Shown: piece after piece, positions 1 to 8,480 of the stretch
Layout: each line of letters starts with the position of its first letter
Position numbering within the stretch: the stretch's first letter is position 1
From: Cognatishimia sp. MH4019
Lineage (GTDB): Bacteria > Pseudomonadota > Alphaproteobacteria > Rhodobacterales > Rhodobacteraceae
Assembly: GCF_020177595.1 (NCBI RefSeq)
Contig: NZ_JAHTBL010000006.1
Location: 62,001 to 126,000, forward strand
DNA: 64,000 bases
Direction: 5' to 3'
Notes under the pieces: generated by a model
What the model was told of the DNA's origin: nothing
The model's database searches: none
What the model saw: only the letters and a program-made list of their open reading frames with translations
Translations under genes and position numbers: made by a program

Positions 1-1060
1 TTTTGACCAACCCGATATGGGCGGCCCCAAGGATCGCGGTGAGCAGCAGATAGGGGTTAATATCGCCGCCTGCCACGCGATGCTCGAACCGGCGGGCGAC
101 ACTTGGCCCGTTGGGAATGCGCAACGCAACGGTGCGGTTTTCATAGCTCCAGCCGATCCCAGTGGGCGCGTGCGCTCCGGGCGTCAGACGAGCGTAGCTG
201 TTGGCGTGCGGCGCAAAAAGCAGCGTTGCCCCGCGCATCGCGCGCAGGCATCCGGCCACCGCATGGCGCAGCGCATCGGTCCCATTTGGCCCGCCATCAT
301 CGAAGATATTGCGTCCCGCCCGCAGCACGGAGACATGCACATGCATCCCGTTGCCCGCCTGATCGGGATCGGGCTTTGCCATAAAGCTGGCCCGCATGCC
401 CCATTTGCGCGCCAGACCTTTGACCATATGCTTGAACAGCATCGTGTCATCGGCGGCTTTGAGGGCGTCCTGATGGGTCAGCGTGACCTCAAATTGCCCC
501 GGCGCGGCCTCTGAAATCGCGTCTTTCGCAGGGATGCCCATCGCCTCGCAGGCCTCATAAAGATCGGTGAAGACCTGATCGAACGCGTCCAGCTCCTGCA
601 GGCTGAGCGTGTTGACTGTCTTGATTGGATTGCCCGTTTGTGGGTTCAGCACCGGGCCGCCATCGGCGTTGAAAAGCGTAAACTCCAGCTCGGTTGCGGC
701 CATCACCTGCAAGCCATCGGCAGCGTAGCGACCCAGCACAGCCTCCAGCGCGTGGCGCGGGTCGCCCTCAAACGGTGCGCCGTCTTCGGTATGCATCACC
801 ATCGGCACCAGCATCGAGGGCGTGGCCAGCCACGGCATCGGCACTGCCCCGCGCGAGGAGGGGCGCAGCATGCCGTCCCGGTCGCCAGTCTCGAACACCA
901 GCGGGCTGTCCTCGATATCGGCACCGAAGATGTCGAGGTTCAGGACCGACAGCGGCATTTTCAGCGTGTCTTTATCCGGGTCAAACGCGCCCGCTGCGCG
1001 CTTGCCGCGCAACTGGCCGTTCAGATCGACGACAGCGAAACGGGTCGTTTGCGGGGCCAT
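1..1060 (-). CDS. Glutamine synthetase family ligase, 3' end cut by window edge
   Basis: I translated this reading frame by hand; it is open from an ATG at 1060 to the left edge, giving 353 residues without the C-terminal end. Glutamine synthetase family landmarks are present: ELEF (124-127), EAAPGQFE (184-191), the GNGMHVHVS strand (237-245) and RFEHRVAGGD (324-333). The family ligates ammonia or an amine to the gamma-carboxylate of glutamate using ATP. The short N-terminal domain and these motifs look more like the gamma-glutamylpolyamine or amino acid ligase branch (PuuA-like) than assimilatory GlnA, but the substrate is inference. The start overlaps the stop of the upstream permease by one base (TGATG), so it is translated as the last visible gene of the ABC transporter operon. 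Confidence 0.85.
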   Translation of the reverse strand, partial: MAPQTTRFAVVDLNGQLRGKRAAGAFDPDKDTLKMPLSVLNLDIFGADIEDSPLVFETGDRDGMLRPSSRGAVPMPWLATPSMLVPMVMHTEDGAPFEGDPRHALEAVLGRYAADGLQVMAATELEFTLFNADGGPVLNPQTGNPIKTVNTLSLQELDAFDQVFTDLYEACEAMGIPAKDAISEAAPGQFEVTLTHQDALKAADDTMLFKHMVKGLARKWGMRASFMAKPDPDQAGNGMHVHVSVLRAGRNIFDDGGPNGTDALRHAVAGCLRAMRGATLLFAPHANSYARLTPGAHAPTGIGWSYENRTVALRIPNGPSVARRFEHRVAGGDINPYLLLTAILGAAHIGLVK

Positions 1061-1896
1061 CAGCGGATGATCTGCGGGCGCAGACGCAGCTTGGGGCGTT
1101 CGCCGGGCAAATGCCGGTTCAGATGGCGATTGGCCAGACCGAAGAGGCCGATGATGAGCAACGTGAGCAGGATGAAATAGCCTGCAAGGATCGGGTAGGG
1201 GATGAATGGGTTAAACGTCTTATCGGCGAAGTAATTGGCATAATAAAGCGCGTCACCGCGTTGCTGCCATGCGGGAAAACCGCTGAAAAAGACCAGCGTT
1301 GTGGCATGAAAGAGAAAGATCGCCTCGTTGGTGTAGGCGGGCCAGGCGAGGCGCAACATGGTGGGGAAAATCACCCGGCGGAAGCGCTTCCAGCCAGTCA
1401 TGCCGTAGGCGTCCGCCGCTTCCACATCGCCCTTGGGGATTGACCGCAGCGCGCCGTAGAAAATCTCGGCCGAGTAGGCGGCGGTGTTCAGGAACAGAAC
1501 GATCAGCGCGCCCATCCAGGCCCGCGTCAGCCAGCGCGTTTCGGCCGTTAGTTCGACAAAGCCGAGGTTGAGGTCGATGCCGACTTTGGGCAGCAGCACA
1601 AAGGTTTCATAGGCCAGAAAGAACTGGATAAAGAGCGGAGAGCCCCGGAAAAGCAGGATGAACCAGTTTGCCGGACGGCGCGCCCATGGGCTGCGCGCGT
1701 TCTTGGCGCAGGCGATGGCCACTGCAAGAAAGAAGCCGAAAATCAGTGCGAGGGCACCGAAATAGACGTTCCACAGCATGCCGGATCCGATCAGGGTGAA
1801 TTGCTCACACAGGGTAAAATCCGAGCGCGGCAAAAGGCGTTCGCCGTAGCCGATGGAGCGTAGTCCGTAGTCTTGGATGGTTTGCCAACAGCTCAT
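1060..1896 (-). CDS. Polar amino acid ABC transporter permease (HisM-like)
   Basis: This 278-residue inner-membrane permease belongs to the His/Glu/Gln/Arg/opine 3-TM-repeat permease family. Hydrophobic segments are visible around residues 40-65, 85-115 and 240-265. The cytoplasmic EAA loop that contacts the ATPase is recognisable around residues 170-190 (GDVEAADAYGMTGWKRFRRV). It should pair with the other permease to form the heterodimeric channel. Its start overlaps the upstream permease stop by four bases (ATGA), and its stop overlaps the next ATG, so the genes are translationally coupled. The substrate is probably a polar or basic amino acid or opine, inferred from the family only. Confidence 0.88.
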   Translation of the reverse strand: MSCWQTIQDYGLRSIGYGERLLPRSDFTLCEQFTLIGSGMLWNVYFGALALIFGFFLAVAIACAKNARSPWARRPANWFILLFRGSPLFIQFFLAYETFVLLPKVGIDLNLGFVELTAETRWLTRAWMGALIVLFLNTAAYSAEIFYGALRSIPKGDVEAADAYGMTGWKRFRRVIFPTMLRLAWPAYTNEAIFLFHATTLVFFSGFPAWQQRGDALYYANYFADKTFNPFIPYPILAGYFILLTLLIIGLFGLANRHLNRHLPGERPKLRLRPQIIR

Positions 1897-2693
1897 GCTC
1901 CGGCCCTCATCGCTTCGCCGCCCGTGGTGGCCTGGCCGTGCGAGAGGCGGCGCATGAGGCGTTCCAACACGATTTCGGAAACCTTGGTGAAGGCCAGATA
2001 GAAGACCAGCAGGAACAGGAAATAATAGATGCGCCAGTCTGGGTGGGGATATTCAAAGACAGAGGTTTTCATGCCGCCCAACTCGCGCGCCCAATAGACG
2101 ATGTCTTCGACCCCCAGCAGGAACAGCAGCGGCGTGGCCTTGATAAGCACCATCCACAGATTCGAGAGGCCGGGCAACGCATACACCCACATTTGCGGCA
2201 CTAGCACGCGCCAGAAGGTCTGGCGCGGGGTCATGCCATAGGCTTCTGCCGTTTCCAGTTGCGGACGCGGAACGGCGCGCATGGCCCCGAACAGGACATT
2301 GGCCGCGAAGGCCCCGAAAACGATGGCGAAGGTCAGCACGGCAAGGCTGAAGCCATAGCTTTCATGGACCCATTGCGGGGCTGTGCCGAGGGGGAGTTTT
2401 GCCTGCGCGCACACAACGAAGTCGTTTCCTTGGCGGACAGGCTGGTCCCAGTCCGGGCATTTCACCTGGTGGCGCGTCCACTCGAATGCCTGGTCCAGCG
2501 CAATGACGAAAAATAGAAAGAACGCAATATCTGGCACGCCGCGCACGATGGCGATATAGATCTTGCCGATCCAGCGCAGGGGGGCGATGCGCGACCGCGC
2601 CGCAGAGGCCCCCGCGAACCCGAAAGACAGCGCGACAGGCGCGGTGATCGCCAGCAAAAGCAGGACCGTACCGAAAGACGCGTAGAAGGCCAT
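1893..2693 (-). CDS. Polar amino acid ABC transporter permease (HisQ-like)
   Basis: This 266-residue permease is the second channel subunit of the importer. It starts with a hydrophobic segment (residues 5-30), and the permease signature around RPQLETAEAYGMTPRQTFWR near residues 145-165 is the EAA loop. A periplasmic insertion with two Cys (about residues 75-100) is the only notable deviation. It lies downstream of the binding-protein gene across a 164-bp gap that contains a hairpin, the usual arrangement for making more binding protein than membrane subunit. Its last codons overlap the start of the HisM-like gene. Confidence 0.88.
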   Translation of the reverse strand: MAFYASFGTVLLLLAITAPVALSFGFAGASAARSRIAPLRWIGKIYIAIVRGVPDIAFFLFFVIALDQAFEWTRHQVKCPDWDQPVRQGNDFVVCAQAKLPLGTAPQWVHESYGFSLAVLTFAIVFGAFAANVLFGAMRAVPRPQLETAEAYGMTPRQTFWRVLVPQMWVYALPGLSNLWMVLIKATPLLFLLGVEDIVYWARELGGMKTSVFEYPHPDWRIYYFLFLLVFYLAFTKVSEIVLERLMRRLSHGQATTGGEAMRAGA

Positions 2694-2811
2694 ATGCTTC
2701 CCGTTGGTCAGGTAGCAGGCAAACCATTGAGCGGTTTCTAGCGTCGAAGGGTCAGTGCAAAAGCTGAAAATGGCGGGCCTCGTGGAGAGGTCTGGATTTT
2801 AGGTATTTATG

Positions 2812-2846
2812 GACAAAAGAAGGGGGGCGGATTTCTGCGCCCCCCT
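2812..2846 (-). terminator. Terminator-like hairpin between binding protein and permease genes
   Basis: On the minus strand a GC-rich stem (GGGGGGCG paired with CGCCCCCC, loop of about 8 nt) follows the binding-protein stop by about 12 bases and runs into TTCTTTTGT. It has the form of an intrinsic terminator. Because permease genes follow in the same direction, it more likely causes partial termination or protects the 3' end of the binding-protein message than ends the operon. Confidence 0.65.
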
Positions 2847-2857
2847 TGTTGTCTGTC

Positions 2858-3574
2858 TTAGAACGTTGCCGAACCGGGCAACCACTTTTCGATCAGCGCA
2901 TTGAGCGAGCCGTCCTCTTTCATCGACTGGATCGCGGCGTTGAATTTCTCTTTCAGTTCGGTGTCGCTTTCGCGGATGCCAAGGCCGATGCCGCCGCCCA
3001 GAAGCACGTCTTCGCCGATGATCATCAGATCGCCATCTTCGGCCGCGATCGGCTCAAGAAAGCCTTTGTCCGCCAGAACCGCGTCCGCTTCGCCGTTTTT
3101 CACAGCGGCGATGGTCTCGTCCGGTGTGGCGAATTCGACCAGGGTTGCGCCCATGGAGGCGACATGGCTGGCCTGAATGGTGCCGGTCTGGGCTGCGATC
3201 ACACCGCCCTCAAGGTCCACGTCCTCCGACATTGCTACGTAAGACGACGGATCGGGCTGGGTGTAGGGATCGGTGAAGTCGATGACCTCGTCACGCTCGT
3301 CGGTGATCGACATGCCCGCGATGATCGTGTCGTAGTTGCCACCCACCAGGTTGGGGATGATCGAATCCCATTCGTTGGTGACCCATTCGCAGGTCAGTTC
3401 GGCGCGGGTGCACAGCTCGTCGCCCAACTCGCGCTCGAACCCGTCGACTTCGCCAGCATCGTTGATGAAGTTGTAGGGCGCATAGGCGCCCTCGGTGCCC
3501 ATGCGGACGGTGTCGGCCATGGCCATGCCAGCGGTCAGCGCAAGGGCGGCGGTGGTGAGGATCAGGTGTTTCAT
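2858..3574 (-). CDS. Periplasmic amino acid-binding protein (HisJ/ArgT type)
   Basis: This 238-residue periplasmic solute receptor has a Sec signal peptide (MKHLILTTAALALTAGMAMA) with predicted cleavage before DTVRMG. The N-lobe motif GAYAPYNF and the segment GFERELGDELC are typical of family 3 (SBP_bac_3) polar amino acid receptors, as is IIAGMSITDERDEVIDF. I chose the ATG at 3574 rather than the longer frame because it starts exactly at the signal peptide and is preceded by AAGGGAG. Two cysteines around residues 55-62 could form the disulfide seen in this family. The ligand cannot be read from sequence. Confidence 0.92.
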   Translation of the reverse strand: MKHLILTTAALALTAGMAMADTVRMGTEGAYAPYNFINDAGEVDGFERELGDELCTRAELTCEWVTNEWDSIIPNLVGGNYDTIIAGMSITDERDEVIDFTDPYTQPDPSSYVAMSEDVDLEGGVIAAQTGTIQASHVASMGATLVEFATPDETIAAVKNGEADAVLADKGFLEPIAAEDGDLMIIGEDVLLGGGIGLGIRESDTELKEKFNAAIQSMKEDGSLNALIEKWLPGSATF

Positions 3575-3596
3575 TGGTGTCTCCCTTAGAGGTGGT

Positions 3597-4370
3597 TTAC
3601 GCGTGCGAGGTTGCGGAAAGAAACCCGCGCAGGCGATCTGATTTAGGGGTGCCGAAAAGCGTCTCCGGCGGCCCCTCTTCTTCGATCCGACCTTGATGGA
3701 GGAAGACCACATGGTCGCTCACATCATGGGCCAGTTTCATGTCATGCGTGACGATCAGCATGGTGCGCCCTTCGGCGGCCAGGTCCTTGATCACGCGGAC
3801 AACTTCTTGCTCCAGCTCTGGGTCGAGAGCTGAGGTGGGTTCGTCAAACAAAAGCGCGCGCGGTTCCATGCAGAGCGCACGCGCGATGGCGGCGCGTTGC
3901 TGTTGGCCGCCAGACAATTGCGCCGGGTAGACGTCGCATTTATCGCCGATGCCGACCTTGTCGAGGAACATGCGCGCGCGCTGTTCCACTTCGGCCTTGT
4001 CCTGGCCTAGCACGGTGACTGGTGCTTCCATAACGTTTTGCAGGATCGACATATGCGCCCACAGATTGAACTGCTGGAACACCATCGACAGGTTCGTGCG
4101 GATGCGCGTGACCTGGGCGCGGTCGGCAGGATGACGGCGGTGACCGGTGCCTTTCCACGTCACAGGCTCGCCTTCAAAGAGGATATCCCCTTGCTGGCTG
4201 TCTTCCAACAGGTTGGCGCAGCGCAAGATCGTGGATTTGCCCGAGCCCGACGAGCCGATCAGCGAAATGACCTGACCTTTCGGTGCTACGATATCGACAC
4301 CTTTGATGACCTCCAGCGCGCCGTAGGCTTTGTGCAGGTTCTTGATCTCGATGACAGGAGCGGTGGACAC
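3597..4370 (-). CDS. Amino acid ABC transporter ATPase (HisP-like)
   Basis: This 257-residue cytoplasmic ATPase powers the importer. Visible motifs are Walker A GSSGSGKST (39-47), the Q-loop near FQQ (98-100), the ABC signature LSGGQQQR (152-159), Walker B LLFDEP (173-178), the D-loop SALD and the switch His in IVTHDM. The length and the 'TWKGTGHRRHPADR' insertion match HisP-type amino acid ATPases. It is the first gene of the operon ATPase - binding protein - permease - permease - GS-like ligase, with 22 bases to the binding-protein start. An AT-richer stretch just upstream (about 4400-4450) is the probable promoter region. Confidence 0.93.
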   Translation of the reverse strand: MSTAPVIEIKNLHKAYGALEVIKGVDIVAPKGQVISLIGSSGSGKSTILRCANLLEDSQQGDILFEGEPVTWKGTGHRRHPADRAQVTRIRTNLSMVFQQFNLWAHMSILQNVMEAPVTVLGQDKAEVEQRARMFLDKVGIGDKCDVYPAQLSGGQQQRAAIARALCMEPRALLFDEPTSALDPELEQEVVRVIKDLAAEGRTMLIVTHDMKLAHDVSDHVVFLHQGRIEEEGPPETLFGTPKSDRLRGFLSATSHA

Positions 4371-4473
4371 GTGGTTTGGCAGCTTTGTTATGGGTCAGCG
4401 GGCAGTTGGGCTGAAAAATAGCGCAAATGCAATGACTCTATGCAAAGTGACCTAGGGGAAAAGAGGCATTTGC

Positions 4474-5193
4474 CTATGGATCGGGCGGAATTGGCAGTGC
4501 GAGATAGGCCTTATGGCTGATATCGACCAGACCGTGCAGGCAGAGGGTGGCGCGGTCTTCGTCGCTGAGACCGACGATGGCGGCGCGCAGCTTGGCGCGC
4601 AGATCATCGGCGCGGTCGGGCAGGGCGGTGACGTAGGGCGTGCCGGGGGTGGGCGGCGTGCGGTCGAGCATTCGCAAGGTTTTGGCCTCGGGCGTATCGC
4701 GGCAGATCAGCCGGAACGTATGCGCGTCGATGCAAGCCAGATCGACCCGGCCTTCCAGAAGCGCCTGGACCGAGGCCGTATGACCGCCGGTCCCGATCAG
4801 GTTTGAGAACGTCACGCCGCGCGCTGCCGCATAGGCGTAAAACGCTCCCCAGCCCGATTGTGAATGGCTTTGGTTGAAGGCCACGGGCGCGTCGGAAAAG
4901 GCTGCAATCGCGGACCGCGTGTCATCGCCGCGGGTGAGCAGCACCGAGTTGTAATGCCCCGGCGGGCAGTCGGGCAGACCGAAATCAGGCGCTCCCAGCA
5001 AAGTCAGGTGTTTGTGCAAGCCCAGCGCATAGGGCAGCCCGCAGGTCTGGCTGAAAAGCAACGTTGGATCGTGCCAATGCGCCCAGAGATCGTCCGGGTT
5101 GGTGCGTTCCAGCCCCAGATCAAGCGCTGACCAAAACCGGTTATTGGCCGCGCGCAAGGCGGGGCGGTCATACATCGGAAGGGAGGCGATCAT
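4474..5193 (-). CDS. PhnD/SsuA-type substrate-binding-fold protein without signal peptide
   Basis: The 239-residue product resembles the phosphate/phosphonate-binding (PhnD, transferrin-like) fold. It has a central 'HYNSVLLTRGDD' strand, then 'SQSGWGAFYAYAAARG' and 'GGHTASVQALLEGRVDLACIDAHTFRL', the pattern of a ligand-induced two-lobe domain. It begins MIASLPMYDRPALRAAN with no signal peptide or lipobox, so a periplasmic receptor role is doubtful. There is no transporter ATPase or permease beside it. The next gene (TerB-like) is 6 bases upstream, so the two are probably co-transcribed. The role is unknown; a cytoplasmic ligand-binding or sensory function is possible. Confidence 0.7.
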   Translation of the reverse strand: MIASLPMYDRPALRAANNRFWSALDLGLERTNPDDLWAHWHDPTLLFSQTCGLPYALGLHKHLTLLGAPDFGLPDCPPGHYNSVLLTRGDDTRSAIAAFSDAPVAFNQSHSQSGWGAFYAYAAARGVTFSNLIGTGGHTASVQALLEGRVDLACIDAHTFRLICRDTPEAKTLRMLDRTPPTPGTPYVTALPDRADDLRAKLRAAIVGLSDEDRATLCLHGLVDISHKAYLALPIPPDP

Positions 5194-5199
5194 CGCAGG

Positions 5200-5640
5200 T
5201 TAGCTTTGCGCCTCGACCCGCTGGCGCGCCAAAGCGCTATCCCGGTCATTGACGCCCAGCAGGCTGGCTGCCAGCCGCAGTAACGCGTTTTCCTCATCCT
5301 CGCGGACACCGTCTGCCAGCACGACGCTCCAGAGCGCTTCGATCACCTGAATGCGGTCCTCATAGGCGACCACATCCTTGATCGCGCGGGTGAAACGGAC
5401 GGTATCGGGGGCCTCGGCTTCCAGCGCTTCTGCATCACTGCGCAGCTTGGTCGCCTCGAATGGGGAAAGCCCGTAGCGCGTGGTGATGATCCGGTCGATC
5501 CGATCAACCTCGTCCGCAGCGTAATCGCCATCAGCGCGCGCAATGCGCACCAGCAAAGCCGTCAGCGCCAGACGGGCATCTTCATCGGGAAGGGGGGCGG
5601 GTTCGGGCGCGGTCAGGCGCTTTAGAAAGTCAGCAAACAT
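5200..5640 (-). CDS. TerB-like family protein
   Basis: The 146-residue protein is an all-helical TerB-like domain. It has the acidic metal-binding-type repeat 'LLVRIARADGDYAADEVDRID' (about residues 25-45) and a matching second half 'LWSVVLADGVREDEENALLR' (about 105-125). TerB-like domains bind divalent metal and are found in tellurite or phage-defence clusters and as general stress proteins; nothing else of a ter cluster is present here. I prefer the ATG at 5640 (MFADFLKRL) over the longer frame at 5664 because homologous proteins begin this way; no strong Shine-Dalgarno distinguishes them. It is followed after 6 bases by the PhnD-like gene. Confidence 0.75.
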   Translation of the reverse strand: MFADFLKRLTAPEPAPLPDEDARLALTALLVRIARADGDYAADEVDRIDRIITTRYGLSPFEATKLRSDAEALEAEAPDTVRFTRAIKDVVAYEDRIQVIEALWSVVLADGVREDEENALLRLAASLLGVNDRDSALARQRVEAQS

Positions 5641-5693
5641 GATCGGGATATAGGGCGTTGGCACGGCTCAGGAAAGAGGGCATCGCCCGACGC

Positions 5694-7550
5694 TCACGCG
5701 CGCTTGAGGATTTCATTGATTTGCGCGTTCAGCTCGGCTTCCCAGATGACACTCTTTTCGCGAACCTGTCGGACGTAGGTGTCATTCGCTGCGCCGGGAT
5801 TTTCGGGGTCGTGATGCTCGGCCAAGACAATGATGGATTTGCGATCCATCACGTCAAAGGCGTCGGTCACCGCATCGGCATTCTCGCGGCTTGCTCCTAG
5901 CGCTTCAAATGCTGACCGGCCCATACGGAGAGAGCTGTCATATGTCTCGCGGATCACATCGCGGCAGCCTGCGGCCCATAGATCATAGACATGATCGCGG
6001 GCGTAGGCGCGGGCGATCACATGCACCTGCGGGTAGTTGCGCTGCATGTATTTGACCAGCTCAAGGGTTTGGGCGGGATCGTCGATGGCAATGACAAAGA
6101 GCTTGGCCTCTGCGATCCCCGCCGCATTCAGAAGATCAGGTCGGGTGGCGTCGCCGTAATAAGCGCGCAGGCCAAATTTACTTAGCACTTCCAGTTGCTT
6201 GGCGCTGTGGTCGATCACTGTGGGCGTATGACCTGCCGCGCGTAACATGCGTGCCACGATGCCACCCACGCGGCCATGCCCGGCGATGATGATGTGGTTT
6301 TGCTCGTCAATGTCGTCGGCGTCACGGTCGTCAGACGTGGCATAGCGCGGCGCGATCACGCGGTCATAGAGGATGAATAGTGCAGGCGTCAGCAGCATCG
6401 ACAGGGCCACGATCAAAAGCAGGCGGTCAGCCAGATCTTGAGGCAACACCGCATTCGTCACCGAGAAGGAGAGCAGCACAAACGCAAACTCCCCGGCCTG
6501 GGCGAGGCCAAGCGCCATCAGCCAGTTATTCGCGCCTCTGACTTTGAAAATCCAACCCAGCAGCAACAGTACGCCTGTCTTGGCCGCAACCAAGCCGAGG
6601 GTCAGTCCGATGATGGACAACGCATTTGCTGCCAGAAGGGCGAAGTTAATGCTTGCCCCGACCGTCATGAAGAACAGCCCCAGCAGAAGGCCTTTGAACG
6701 GATCAATGTCGGATTCCAGCTCGTGCCGGTAGGGGCTGTTGGCCAGAACCACACCTCCGAGGAAGGTGCCAAGCGCGGGCGACAGGCCCACCAGCGACAT
6801 CAGCAACGCGATACCGATCACCATCATCAGCGCCGTTGCCGTGAAGAGCTCGCGCAGCTGTGCGGCGGCGATATAGCGGAAAATCGGCTGGCTCAGCAGC
6901 CCACCACCCAGAACGACAGCGCCAATCGCGCCAAGGTTCACCAGCGCCGTTTGCCAACCGTTCAGCCCGGCGACAAGGCTCATCTGCGCGTGCGTGGCGT
7001 CGTCACCATGGGCCTCACTGCCATGGCCCACCAGCTCTGGCATGGCCAGAAGCGGGATCAGCGCGAGCATCGGGATCACGGCAATGTCTTGCGAAAGCAG
7101 CACCGAAAAGCTCGCCCGCCCGCCGTCGCATTTCATCAGGCCCTTTTCCTGAAGGCTTTGCAACACAATCGCGGTCGAAGAAAGCGACATGATCAGACCT
7201 ATCGTCAGGCCAATCATCCAAGGCAGACCAAGCGCCATGGCCGCGCCCATCACCACAAGTGTTGTCAGAACAACCTGCCCACCGCCAAGCCCTGCAAGCT
7301 GCGCGCGCATTGCCCAAAGCATCTTGGGCTGCAATTCTAGCCCCACCAGAAACAGCATCATCACGACGCCAAACTCCGCGAAATGCTGGATGGAGATCAC
7401 ATCGACATTCAGGATCGTCAATAACGGGCTGATCAGGATGCCCGCGATCAGATATCCCAGAACCGAGCCCAGACCCAGCCGCGCCGCAATCGGCACTGCC
7501 GCGACCCCTGCGATCAGGAAAATAAAGGCCAGAAGCAGGAAATCGGTCAT
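5694..7550 (-). CDS. CPA2 family K+(Na+)/H+ antiporter with RCK/TrkA-N domain (KefB/C-like)
   Basis: The 618-residue membrane protein has a 12-13-helix Na+/H+ exchanger domain (about residues 1-385) and a cytosolic Rossmann TrkA-N domain beginning NHIIIAGHGRVGGIVARM (about 412). Characteristic antiporter sequences are FLVGLELQPKMLW, SLSSTAIVLQSLQEKG and LLSQDIAVIP. The family exports K+ in exchange for H+, typically gated by glutathione adducts or nucleotides. A His-rich periplasmic loop (GHGSEAHGDDATHAQ) lies in the middle of the membrane domain. No KefF/KefG-type ancillary gene is adjacent. It is probably its own transcription unit with possible read-through into the TerB-like gene. Confidence 0.9.
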   Translation of the reverse strand: MTDFLLLAFIFLIAGVAAVPIAARLGLGSVLGYLIAGILISPLLTILNVDVISIQHFAEFGVVMMLFLVGLELQPKMLWAMRAQLAGLGGGQVVLTTLVVMGAAMALGLPWMIGLTIGLIMSLSSTAIVLQSLQEKGLMKCDGGRASFSVLLSQDIAVIPMLALIPLLAMPELVGHGSEAHGDDATHAQMSLVAGLNGWQTALVNLGAIGAVVLGGGLLSQPIFRYIAAAQLRELFTATALMMVIGIALLMSLVGLSPALGTFLGGVVLANSPYRHELESDIDPFKGLLLGLFFMTVGASINFALLAANALSIIGLTLGLVAAKTGVLLLLGWIFKVRGANNWLMALGLAQAGEFAFVLLSFSVTNAVLPQDLADRLLLIVALSMLLTPALFILYDRVIAPRYATSDDRDADDIDEQNHIIIAGHGRVGGIVARMLRAAGHTPTVIDHSAKQLEVLSKFGLRAYYGDATRPDLLNAAGIAEAKLFVIAIDDPAQTLELVKYMQRNYPQVHVIARAYARDHVYDLWAAGCRDVIRETYDSSLRMGRSAFEALGASRENADAVTDAFDVMDRKSIIVLAEHHDPENPGAANDTYVRQVREKSVIWEAELNAQINEILKRA

Positions 7551-7619
7551 TGTCTCAACGCCTTATTCAGGGATGCCCCCAGCAAAGAGCCGAACCGATC
7601 TAAATGCAAGGGTGGGCGC

Positions 7620-8480
7620 CTAGGGGACCGTAATCTCGCCTTGGGAAATCGGCACAGCGCGGCCAGCGATGCGCACGGATTGTAATGCGCCGTCAGCGAC
7701 GGTCGCCGTCATGCGGATCTGCGACGGTCGCCCCATCTCGACCCCTTGGGCCAGCGCGATGACCGTTTCGCCGTTTTGCAAGATGCCCGAGGTCATGAGT
7801 TGCGATGCCAAGATGGCGCTGGCTGACCCGGTTGCGGGGTCCTCTGGAATGCCTGCCGTGGGCGAAAACATACGCGCACGGTAGCCGTCCTTGTGAGGTG
7901 CGTAGATATAAGCGCTGTCGACGCCGCAAGCGGTCATGAGTTGGGTCCAGTGCGGCTCCATCGGGCGGGCGCGCTCCAGCGCGGACAAGCCCGCCACCGG
8001 CACATAAAGAAACGCCGGGCCGCCTTCATGCACCGCAATCGGCGCGTCGCCAGCCAGGTCGAGCGTGCCAAGGTCGAGTGCGGCGCAGGTCAGGCTGACA
8101 TCGGGGGCGATCGGACGGGCAAAGGGCGTGACGGGGGCTGTGAACTCTGCCTCGTTGTTTTGGATCGTTACCGGGACAAGCCCTGCTTCCTCTTCCAAAG
8201 TGATCTCGCAATCGCGTCCCTGCGCGAGGTGCAACGCGCAGCCAATCGTTGGATGTCCAGCGAAGGGAATCTCTGCCGTCGGAAAGAAAATCCGGACCTT
8301 TGCGGTATGCGCGGCGTCCTGCGGAGCCATCACGAAGATCGTCTCTGACAGATTGAACTCCCGCGCCATGGTCTGCATTTGCGCGGTGTTCAGACCATCC
8401 GCACCTTCGACAATCGCCAGCGGGTTGCCCGCAAAGGGCGTGTCCGTGAACACATCATAGGTGTGAAAGCGCAGCCTCAT
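7620..8480 (-). CDS. PhzF family isomerase/epimerase-like protein
   Basis: The 286-residue cytoplasmic protein matches the PhzF fold (two diaminopimelate-epimerase-like halves). Hallmarks are [14 protein letters not shown] near the N-terminus, 'SETIFV' (carrying the family Glu), '[13 protein letters not shown]' and, in the second half, '[13 protein letters not shown]'. The reaction of housekeeping PhzF proteins is mostly unknown. I start at the ATG at 8480 ([11 protein letters not shown]), which overlaps the pyrG stop by four bases (ATGA), rather than at the longer frame inside pyrG. It is therefore translationally coupled to pyrG. Confidence 0.88.
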   Translation of the reverse strand: MRLRFHTYDVFTDTPFAGNPLAIVEGADGLNTAQMQTMAREFNLSETIFVMAPQDAAHTAKVRIFFPTAEIPFAGHPTIGCALHLAQGRDCEITLEEEAGLVPVTIQNNEAEFTAPVTPFARPIAPDVSLTCAALDLGTLDLAGDAPIAVHEGGPAFLYVPVAGLSALERARPMEPHWTQLMTACGVDSAYIYAPHKDGYRARMFSPTAGIPEDPATGSASAILASQLMTSGILQNGETVIALAQGVEMGRPSQIRMTATVADGALQSVRIAGRAVPISQGEITVP

